A DNA stretch of 64,000 bases from Candidatus Baldrarchaeota archaeon (GTDB lineage Archaea; Asgardarchaeota; Baldrarchaeia; Baldrarchaeales; DXJG01), in contig DXJG01000009.1 of assembly GCA_019056805.1 (NCBI GenBank), positions 126,015 to 190,014 on the forward strand, in the 5' to 3' direction. The notes under the pieces were generated by a model. That model searched no databases and had not been told where the DNA came from. It saw nothing but the letters and a program-made list of their open reading frames with translations. Made by a program: the position numbers and the translations under genes. How positions within the stretch are numbered: position 1 is the stretch's first letter; every line of letters starts with the position of its first letter. Of this stretch, positions 27,332-34,367 are shown piece by piece.

Positions 27332-27952
27332 TTGCCTCTTGCAGATAAAATTAGAATGTTTCTACGCTGGTTAAAGGGTACTCCCGATCTTAGAGAAATT
27401 ACCCTACAATTAGAGATCTTTACGCGTAAATTAGATTATCAGAGGAAACGATTAGAAAATGAAGCAAGAAAATGTAGAGAAAACGCCAGAAAATATCGAA
27501 TTGAAGGTAATGAAGAAGCATCTAGAATGTATGCTGAACATTTTCTACGTTACCGAAAATGGGCTTTAGGAATAGATGCTTTCAGACTAAGAATAGACGG
27601 TTTATTAGTTAAACTTAGACAGGCCCAATCGGTATCCGAGATCGAAAATGCTTTACGGGGAATTCGAGCAGCTGTAATTGGTTTAAAGGAAGCAATAAAT
27701 GTTCCTGACATAGCTGAAATGGTGGAAGACATAGATAAACAAATGAGAGAGATAGAAGTAGCTCAAGATATCACAGAAACCGGCATGGAACGTCTTACAG
27801 TTTCAACCGAAGTTACATCAGATGAGATAAACAGAGTATTAGCAGAAATAGACCAAGAAATCGGTGTTGAAACCGGAATAGCCTTACCAGAACCATCAAA
27901 GAAAATAAAAGAGCTAGAAAAAGACATTAAAAAACTAAAAGAAGAATTATGA
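27332..27952 (+). CDS. ESCRT-III protein, Vps2/24/46-type (CdvB-like)
   Basis: A 206-residue Snf7-family protein. The basic N-terminal helix (MPLADKIRMFLRWLKG) and long charged helices are followed by a linker (ALPEPSK) and the C-terminal helix IKELEKDIKKLKEEL, which looks like a MIT-interacting motif (LxxxIxxLK). I start at the TTG at 27332 because GGAGG lies 8 nt upstream; the track ATG at 27299 has no ribosome site and adds an untypical 11 residues. Placement in the Vps2/24/46 rather than Vps20/32/60 class is from general sequence character. Confidence 0.88.
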   Translation: MPLADKIRMFLRWLKGTPDLREITLQLEIFTRKLDYQRKRLENEARKCRENARKYRIEGNEEASRMYAEHFLRYRKWALGIDAFRLRIDGLLVKLRQAQSVSEIENALRGIRAAVIGLKEAINVPDIAEMVEDIDKQMREIEVAQDITETGMERLTVSTEVTSDEINRVLAEIDQEIGVETGIALPEPSKKIKELEKDIKKLKEEL

Positions 27953-28137
27953 CAGTATTTATTAATAAAACCAAATAATCACAGTTAATTTTCACTTATT
28001 ATAAGAAATCCTAGGAACTCCACTTAAATCAAAATACATCATTTTGTTAGATAATAACGTCTTGTGCTAAAAACAAGAAAATTCGAGGTCATTGAGCCGA
28101 AATAAAACTATCTGATAAAATAAATTCGTTTCAATCG

Positions 28138-28147
28138 TATTTAAGGT
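28138..28147 (+). promoter_or_regulatory. Possible promoter of the second ESCRT-III gene
   Basis: The box tatttaagg lies about 60 nt before the TTG start at 28204, in a 250-bp intergenic region that separates the two ESCRT-III genes. It suggests they can be transcribed independently. Confidence 0.3.
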
Positions 28148-28203
28148 AAAAATATTAAAAGGGAAATGTGATATGTGAATATGAGTTAGCGAGGTGTTTA
28201 TGT

Positions 28204-28833
28204 TTGCCAAAATTTCTTGATAAACTCTTCGGGAAAAAAACAAAGTCTGAAGATGAAACAATTGCGGAACTTAGAGCTACGATTAATAGACTTCAATTAA
28301 GAAGTAAAGAGCTAGATAAAAGAGCCAAAATGAGTAGAGAACAAGCTAAAGAACTTTTAAGAATGGGCAATAAAGAAGGAGCAAAATTCCAATTAAAAAG
28401 ATGGTTCCGTTATGTTCAACTATTTAACAGATATTCTAGGCAAATTGCAAGCTTAGAAGATGCTATTGCAACAATAGAAACTGCAAGAGACAGTGTTGAA
28501 ATGTCTAGAGCATTATCAACAGCACTCGACGCACTTAGACAAGCTAGAGAAATAGCTTCTCCAGAAAAAGCAATGGAACTCATGGTAAGAATGGATCAAA
28601 CGATGCAGGAGATAGAAAGCACATCACAAATTCTTAGTGAAGGCTTTGAAGTAGCTGGAGAAGAGGATCAATCAATTGAAAGAGAACTAGAAAAATTGGA
28701 AGCAGAAGTTATGCTTGAAGAAGCTGGAGAACTACCAAAGATACCTGCAAAAACGGAAAAAGTAGAAGAAATAGAGGAAGAAGTCAAAAAACTAAAAGAA
28801 GAAACATCTGAAGAAGAGAAAGAAGAAGCGTAA
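28204..28833 (+). CDS. ESCRT-III protein, Vps20/32/60-type (Snf7-like)
   Basis: A 209-residue Snf7-family protein. The N-terminus MPKFLDKLFGKKTKSEDE closely resembles Vps32/Snf7. Helical core segments (RLQLRSKELDKRAKMSREQAKELLRMGNKEGAK) and an acidic tail with the helix VEEIEEEVKKLKEE, a candidate MIT-interacting motif, follow. The TTG at 28204 with GAGGTG 7 nt upstream is preferred over the track ATG at 28168, whose extra residues include two unneeded cysteines. With the preceding gene this gives the two ancestral ESCRT-III classes expected in Asgard archaea. Confidence 0.9.
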   Translation: MPKFLDKLFGKKTKSEDETIAELRATINRLQLRSKELDKRAKMSREQAKELLRMGNKEGAKFQLKRWFRYVQLFNRYSRQIASLEDAIATIETARDSVEMSRALSTALDALRQAREIASPEKAMELMVRMDQTMQEIESTSQILSEGFEVAGEEDQSIERELEKLEAEVMLEEAGELPKIPAKTEKVEEIEEEVKKLKEETSEEEKEEA

Positions 28834-28973
28834 CATATATTCCAGTATAGTTCAATTAAATACATGATTTCTCTGTAAATTATTATAAAAGGAGATAAAT
28901 GAAACAAAAACTACAACTATTCAAATGAGACAACTAGCTATAAAGTGATATAATACCAAAAACGTAACTTAGA

Positions 28974-30506
28974 TCAAAACTTAACAAAATCATTACTTTT
29001 CCGCATATTAACATTGAAATCGAAATTTTGACGACCGCTTTTTAATTCACGTAGCCTTTTTTCAATAGCATAAAGTTTTCCAACCCAAGACCTATAATAT
29101 TTAAAATAATTTTCCACGGAAATTAAACCGTCTTCAAAATATCGTTTCAATTCTTTTATTGTTTCTTCTGTTTCATATTTCTCTTTCTCGAGCTTAAATA
29201 TCTCCATCTTCAACTTATCTTCTGAACCACGAGGACTGTATGAAATCTCATGAAACACAACATTTTTCGAAACGTTAGAATGGCTTACATGTTCAGTTTC
29301 TGTAATTTTTTTAATTCTATTTAGAATTCTCTCAACTTTCATTTTTAAATCTGAAGTTTCTAACATTAAACTAGACACTTTGGAGGTAACAAAAGTATCC
29401 TTTAATGAGTATTTTTCGAAGTTTAATGCGATGTTAATATAGTCTTTTACTAATGGTAACATATTTGATGGGAAGCTAAAAGTAAGTTCTCCGTCATTAC
29501 ATTTTATAATTAGTCGTTTTATCAATCTACCCTTTATCTCCACATCTCTGATACGTTCTAATGGAATCTCAAAAGATTTGTAAAAAGATTTTTTAAATAA
29601 TCCTTTTTCAGCTAGGAAAATAAGCCGCTTATCAGTTAGAAATAGCTTTCCCCCTTCCTTTGGCACCCTTATGATATCAGATCCAGAAAACTTCGCGTTT
29701 TGAATCGCATATATAGGTTTCTCATCAAAATCTAATGATAAAATATCCTTATATTCACTAAATTCTTGACAATGTTTATACAGGGAGGAGACTAAAATTT
29801 CTAATTTCGAGAGCTTTTCTTCGATTTCCATTAAAGACTCATCTACATAATTCTTATAGTCGTTTAAATCTGCCTCAATTCTAGTTAAAATACTTCTAAG
29901 ATAAGGAAGATCTTCAACTTTAAACTGTTTTTCGATGGAAAACTTTGGCCCAATTGATAAAAGTAAACTTCCAATTTCCTCAATTTTCCCTAAAATTCTC
30001 GTTTTAACCAGGCTATAATCATTAAAAACATCCGTTAAAGTCCTTTCAATTACTGGATAATTAAAAAACCGGGAACGTCTAACGAAAATTAAAGTTCTTT
30101 TGACGTAATCAAATTTACGAGCAAATTTTCCCAACTTAACATAACCATACTTTATCTCAAAAGAAAGTTTTCTAAATTTCGCTTTCAAGGTAGCTTGTTC
30201 TTCTGCAAAATCAACTACCTCGGTAGAGCCACATTTGGAACAAGTCTTCACATACTTGGTAACAAAAACGACTTTCTTACTCTTACAGTCTTCACAAGAA
30301 TAATTGGATAAATCCTTATTTCTCCCTTTTCCAGTCTTAAGCTCTTTAACATTCTTTGACCCGCAGGTCAAGCAAATTGGAAACTTTTCTATTTTGACCG
30401 ACACGCAATTACGACATAACCCTGCTCCACACGTCCTACATATCCACTCAACTTCCTTCAATCCACACTTATGGCAGATTTCTCTCTCTGTATAAAAGTT
30501 TTCCAA
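28974..30506 (-). CDS. Zinc-finger / PH-GRAM-like / steadiness-box-like protein, candidate ESCRT component
   Basis: A 510-residue protein that I do not recognise as a named family. Residues 11-92 hold six CxxC knuckles (CHKC, CRTC, CRNC, CLTC, CEDC, CSKC). A helical region follows (100-250), then a PH/GRAM-like beta domain (about 262-362; KLFLTDKRLIFLAEKG, RDVEIKGRLIKRLIIK). The end (457 on: FEDGLISVENYFKYYRSW) matches the steadiness-box hairpin at the C-terminus of the Vps23 gene in this window. It is next to and convergent with an ESCRT-III gene. TTG start with GGGAG upstream. Zinc finger plus PH-like domain recalls the GLUE/NZF layout of Vps36; a function linking lipid or ubiquitin to ESCRT is inferred. 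Confidence 0.75.
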   Translation of the reverse strand: MENFYTEREICHKCGLKEVEWICRTCGAGLCRNCVSVKIEKFPICLTCGSKNVKELKTGKGRNKDLSNYSCEDCKSKKVVFVTKYVKTCSKCGSTEVVDFAEEQATLKAKFRKLSFEIKYGYVKLGKFARKFDYVKRTLIFVRRSRFFNYPVIERTLTDVFNDYSLVKTRILGKIEEIGSLLLSIGPKFSIEKQFKVEDLPYLRSILTRIEADLNDYKNYVDESLMEIEEKLSKLEILVSSLYKHCQEFSEYKDILSLDFDEKPIYAIQNAKFSGSDIIRVPKEGGKLFLTDKRLIFLAEKGLFKKSFYKSFEIPLERIRDVEIKGRLIKRLIIKCNDGELTFSFPSNMLPLVKDYINIALNFEKYSLKDTFVTSKVSSLMLETSDLKMKVERILNRIKKITETEHVSHSNVSKNVVFHEISYSPRGSEDKLKMEIFKLEKEKYETEETIKELKRYFEDGLISVENYFKYYRSWVGKLYAIEKRLRELKSGRQNFDFNVNMRKSNDFVKF

Positions 30507-30763
30507 TGTTATCTCCCTACTACAATGCTACAACAAGCTGAAATTAAACAATATAATCTGCATTATTTAACCACTCGTAACACGTTAATATTACGTCACC
30601 AAACAAACTTTACTAATTTCATAGATAGGACATTCACCTTAATTTTACACATCTAAATGCCATAACATAGATTTACGAAAAGCTTTGAAAAGAAAACATT
30701 ATCAACTAACATGAAAATCAAAACTATGTTTAGAAATAGTTTGAATTTCAAGAAAGAAAAGAC

Positions 30764-31528
30764 TTATTCGTCTAAATCTGCCAATTTCCTGCAATGTTCT
30801 TCAAAGAAGTCAAATATTTGAGTTAAAAATTTTACGTTCGATATATTGGACTTATCTCCTTCCTCAAGCTCCCTATGATGCCACCAGTATCCCCACCTGT
30901 AAAACATATAAAGCAAGCCAACAGCGAACACAAGTCCATTACCATAATTTCTTATAGCAGCAACTACCCCTGGCCTATTTCCCATCATTGCAGCCCCCAA
31001 TACAGTCCAATCATTTGAAACTCTTAAAAAATAAGGAGCTATCTTTGGATCTTTACCAGGAATCTCTGCAACTGCTTTTAAATTTTCATTAATTTTATGC
31101 TTTCCCAGAAAATTCCTAATGAGTTCAAAACGTGAATCTACCTTCAAGAACCGTTCCGGAACTCCACAAAAGAACGCATAACTCTTGGCCTTCTCTTCTA
31201 AAAACTCTGCATCGAAAACTCTAAGCAATCTATTTATTCCTTCAAAATTTTCAACCGGCCTGCCAATGAAAAGAATTCCTCCTTCATCAACCCAAGAAGC
31301 AATTTCACGAATCTCTTTGTTATGAAAGGGTATATTACCTGATGCACTTATTATAATAAAAACATCCCAATCATCTAAATCTTCTCTACTTACATTTCCA
31401 CGAGTTAATCCAACGGTGTATCCCCGTTCTTTTTCTAACCACCAAAGAAATCCCCCAATGCCTAGAACTCCTGGCATCTCTGATTCGTACCGATAAACAT
31501 CAATAAGAACATCAAGTATCACATACAA
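30764..31528 (-). CDS. GATase/IFT52-like domain protein, function unknown
   Basis: A 254-residue soluble protein. An alternating beta/alpha pattern with DWDVFIIISASGNIPFHNKEI and WVDEGGILFIGRP resembles the type I glutamine-amidotransferase-like/DUF4350 fold, in which a Rossmann-like domain often lacks the catalytic Cys. The C-terminal half includes NYGNGLVFAVGLLYMFYRWGYWW, an aromatic stretch. No catalytic triad can be assigned. It lies upstream of the cDPGS gene on the same strand of the chromosome map (its stop is 1.5 kb from that gene's start), without obvious operon coupling. Confidence 0.6.
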   Translation of the reverse strand: MYVILDVLIDVYRYESEMPGVLGIGGFLWWLEKERGYTVGLTRGNVSREDLDDWDVFIIISASGNIPFHNKEIREIASWVDEGGILFIGRPVENFEGINRLLRVFDAEFLEEKAKSYAFFCGVPERFLKVDSRFELIRNFLGKHKINENLKAVAEIPGKDPKIAPYFLRVSNDWTVLGAAMMGNRPGVVAAIRNYGNGLVFAVGLLYMFYRWGYWWHHRELEEGDKSNISNVKFLTQIFDFFEEHCRKLADLDE

Positions 31529-31651
31529 CCCTCCACTATCCTATATTCAACCCTTTCTCAGCACTATAAAATATGATGCAAGATCACTATTTTAAAATTC
31601 TATTACCACCGGGTAACGGTAAATATTAAAATAATAAAATTAAAGTGTGAG

Positions 31652-33002
31652 TTAAAATCCTTTTTCCTTCAAGAATTTCTCAATTATATCTCTTAGGTCT
31701 GGCTTTCCTATTTCTTGTAGCTCGTATCTCACTCTTAATACTGGCTTATCTACATCGATTAATCGTCTTATATCAATTGGAGTCCCAGTTACAACGATGT
31801 CACACTCTGTTCTTTTAATCGTCTCTTCTAATTCCTTTATTTGCTCTTTACCATAACCCATTGCCGGTAAAACAGGTCCCAGATGAGTGTATTCTTCATA
31901 AACTTCTTTTATTGAACCAACAGCGTAAGGACGCGGATCTATAATCTCCTTAGCTCCAAATTTCCTAGCAGCCAAGTAACCCGCTCCAAAAGGCATATGG
32001 CCATGAGTTACCGTGGGACCATCTTCAACTGCCAATACTCGTTTACCTCTAATCATTTCGGGGTTGTCAACAAACAATGGCATTGCTGCATCAATAATTA
32101 TCGCGTTTGGATTGATCTTTTCCAGATTTCTCCTAACTTTTTCAATGTTTTCTGGAGGTGCGGTTTCAACTTTATTTATAATAAGTACATCTGCCATTCT
32201 TGCATTTGCTTCCCCTGGATATGCACCAACTTCTTGGCCAGCTCTATGAGGGTCAGCCACAACAATGAAGAGATCTGGCTTATAAAATGGGAAATCGTTA
32301 TTTCCACCATCCCAAATAATTAAGTCAGCTTCTTTCTCAGCTTCCCTAAGAATTTTTTCATAATCTACGCCAGCATATACTACAACACCCCTATCGATAA
32401 GTGGCTCATATTCTTCTCTCTCCTCTATGGTACATTCATAGCGGTCTAAATCTTCATAAGAAGCAAATCGCTGACATACCTGTTTTCTTAAGTCTCCGTA
32501 TGGCATTGGATGTCTTATAACAACAACTTTAATACCTTTCTCCTTAAGGAGATCTACAACTCTTCGCGTAGTAGGACTTTTACCGGATCCTGTTCTTACA
32601 GCGCAAATAGCTATTATTGGGACCTTAGATTCTAACATTGTAGATTTTGGACCCATAAGTCTAAAATCAGCACCAGTGGCTAGAACCATAGAAGCTTTGT
32701 GCATAACATCTTCATATACCAGATCGCTGTATGCTAATATCACTTGTTCTACATCAAATTTTTTGACAAGTTCCGGTAATTGTTCCTCAGGGTATATTGG
32801 TATGCCATTTGGATAGTTGGGACCAGCAAGTTCAGGTGGGTATTTTCTCCCAGTTATATTTGGAATTTGAGCTGCTGTAAAAGCAACGACCTCATACAAA
32901 TCATTATTTCTAAAATGTACGTTAAAATTGTGGAATTCGCGAGCCCTCTTAGGGCTTGTCGCGTCCAGCAGCACCCATAATTATTACCTTTATCTTTTTC
33001 AT
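31652..33002 (-). CDS. cpgS: Cyclic 2,3-diphosphoglycerate synthetase (cDPGS), interrupted by a 22-nt bulge-helix-bulge intron
   Basis: Makes the thermoprotective solute cyclic 2,3-diphosphoglycerate from 2,3-diphosphoglycerate and ATP. The P-loop is VRTGSGKSPTTRR. The track ORF starts at 32974 and gives an untypical N-terminus (MLLDATSPKRARE). A second frame from the ATG at 33002 (GGTGAG upstream) encodes MKKIKVIIMGAAGRD, the family start, then hits a stop two codons later. Removing 32936-32957 joins GRD to FHNFNVHFRNN in frame, the usual GAAGRDFHNFN motif. Exon 1 is 32958-33002 and exon 2 is 31652-32935; the spliced product is 442 residues. Without splicing, the first 15 conserved residues are lost. 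Confidence 0.85.
32936..32957 (-). other. Predicted 22-nt archaeal (bulge-helix-bulge) intron in the cDPGS mRNA
   Basis: In RNA sense the region reads UGGA-CGCG-ACA-AGCCCU-AAG-AGGGCU-CGCG-AAU-UCCA. Outer helix UGGA/UCCA, central 4-bp helix CGCG/CGCG, two 3-nt bulges (ACA and AAU) on opposite strands, inner 6-bp helix AGCCCU/AGGGCU and loop AAG form a textbook hBHBh' motif. Cleavage between the second and third bulge base (AC/A, AA/U) removes exactly 22 nt and restores the reading frame. The tRNA-splicing endonuclease would be the enzyme. Confidence 0.85.
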
Positions 33003-33212
33003 TCCATAACTCACCTTCTGTTTTTATTACGTCTTTTAACGACGTCTAAAACTTACATCTTTATCTTATTAAACTATTTTCCTATATAACAATCACAACT
33101 AGCTATTTATCCTGTTTAATGTTAAATGTTTTAACTTAATTTTGCAAAATTTTTCTTCATACTATTTAAGAAAAAGTAAAAGGCAAATTATACATGTGAA
33201 ACTCAAAAACAT

Positions 33213-34097
33213 TTATCGCTTCCTTTTCTTCCTGGTAGGCTTTTTCTTTCCCTTTTTACTAATACGTTCGTAAATTTTCTTCATGTTAATAGCATCTCTA
33301 TCCAGCGTAGGTGACTCGCTTATAATAACTGGTTTCAATCCCAACTCAACAATTAACTCCGCAAAAGGTTCAAAAGGAGGGCCAAATTCTTTTTCAGACA
33401 ACAACCTATGAGTCTTCTCACCTTTATCCGTAAATTCCACCTTGGTAAAATGACAATGAAGATCTTTTAGCACATCAGAACCCAGCCTCTTCTCTATTTC
33501 ATCAAGAATTTTTTCATACTCCTTCCTACCTTTAATTAATCCCTGTTCTCTCGCATGGACATGAGCCCAATCTATTGTAGGGCACACTAATTCTACTTGC
33601 TCACACATCGTTAAAATTTCATCTAAACTTCCCAACTGTGAGAGTTTTCCCGTAGTCTCCGGAGCTAAAAGCACACCCTTTATACCCTCAGCCTTAGCCA
33701 TCTCCACAACTTCTCTAATCGCCTCTATACACATTTTCAAAGCTTCTTCTGGAGTTTTCTCTCCATAGTAGCCAGGGTGAAAAACAACTTTTCTAGCACC
33801 CATCCACATCGCAGCCCTCATAGAATCCAAAAGACGCTCCTTAGATTTTTTAAACGTCTCCTTTTTATCTGAAGACAAATTTATATAATAAGGTCCGTGA
33901 AGAGAAACATAAACATCGTTTTCCTTAGCATTTTTTCCCAGTTCTCTTGCCACTTCTTCCTTTATACGCACCCCTCGTACAGCCTGGTATTCGTAAGCAT
34001 CAAGACCTTCCTCTCTAATGTATATGGGGGCTTCAACGGTTGGACCTTTAAAATCTAAAGGATTTCCAGCAGGACCAAAACGTACACGATCAGCCAT
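33213..34097 (-). CDS. Endonuclease IV-like TIM-barrel protein
   Basis: A 294-residue xylose-isomerase-like TIM barrel of the AP endonuclease 2 family. Metal-site regions are visible: VSLHGPYYINL, KVVFHPGYYG, LLAPETTGK, TIDWAHVHAR, DLHCHFTKV and an EST-like end (IISESPTLDRDA). This fits archaeal endonuclease IV-like proteins, which cleave abasic sites. The ATG at 34097 (MADRVRFGPAGNP) has GGGGGA upstream and is preferred to the track start. The C-terminus is very basic (KKGKKKPTRKKRKR), suggesting nucleic-acid contact. Confidence 0.85.
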   Translation of the reverse strand: MADRVRFGPAGNPLDFKGPTVEAPIYIREEGLDAYEYQAVRGVRIKEEVARELGKNAKENDVYVSLHGPYYINLSSDKKETFKKSKERLLDSMRAAMWMGARKVVFHPGYYGEKTPEEALKMCIEAIREVVEMAKAEGIKGVLLAPETTGKLSQLGSLDEILTMCEQVELVCPTIDWAHVHAREQGLIKGRKEYEKILDEIEKRLGSDVLKDLHCHFTKVEFTDKGEKTHRLLSEKEFGPPFEPFAELIVELGLKPVIISESPTLDRDAINMKKIYERISKKGKKKPTRKKRKR

Positions 34098-34219
34098 AAT
34101 TATTCCCCCAACCAAACATCATTACTAGATAAACTAACTTACAACACATTTAATATAATATTCCCCTCCCCATATACATGAGCACATGAAAAATGATAAA
34201 AGGTTAAATGAGCTGCATA

Positions 34220-34227
34220 CTATATAA
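34220..34227 (+). promoter_or_regulatory. TATA box of the tRNA-Arg(CCT) gene
   Basis: The sequence ctatataa is centred about 20 nt before the tRNA 5' end, matching the archaeal TATA position. Confidence 0.55.
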
Positions 34228-34243
34228 GAAAAACCATTATCTA

Positions 34244-34343
34244 GGGCCCGTGGCCTAGCAGGATAAGGCGGCGGCCTCCTAAAATCTCCTCAAAGATTGT
34301 AGAAAGCCGCAGATCCCGGGTTCGAATCCCGGCGGGCCCGCCA
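34244..34343 (+). tRNA. tRNA-Arg(CCT) with a 23-nt intron and encoded CCA
   Basis: Acceptor GGGCCCG/CGGGCCC, discriminator G and encoded CCA. D stem GCCT/AGGC is fully paired, anticodon stem GCGGC/GCCGC, T arm CCGGGTTCGAATCCCGG. Anticodon CCT at 34278-34280 reads AGG codons. The intron occupies 34282-34304. The body is nearly identical to the tRNA-Arg(CCG) gene at 18.8 kb, differing mainly in the anticodon arm, position 22 and one variable-loop base. Confidence 0.92.
34282..34304 (+). other. tRNA-Arg(CCT) intron
   Basis: A 23-nt intron between positions 37 and 38. The bulge-helix-bulge is relaxed: the central helix CUCC/GUAG has a C-U mismatch, while an inner stem AAUCU/AGAUU is formed. The 3' bulge is AAA, as in the sister tRNA. 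Confidence 0.75.
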
Positions 34344-34367
34344 AAGAACCCTATCCGAGATATAGTT

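Noticed and set aside
32936-32957. Reading the cDPGS frame break as a pseudogene or programmed frameshift
   Set aside because: The rest of the gene is intact and conserved. The break is explained to the base by a canonical bulge-helix-bulge; no slippery sequence is present. A sequencing error of 22 nt that forms this motif by chance is unlikely.
32936-32974. Track start of the cDPGS ORF (MLLDATSPKRARE) as the true N-terminus
   Set aside because: The residues do not match the family and lack a good ribosome site. The real start motif lies upstream in another frame and is joined by the predicted intron.
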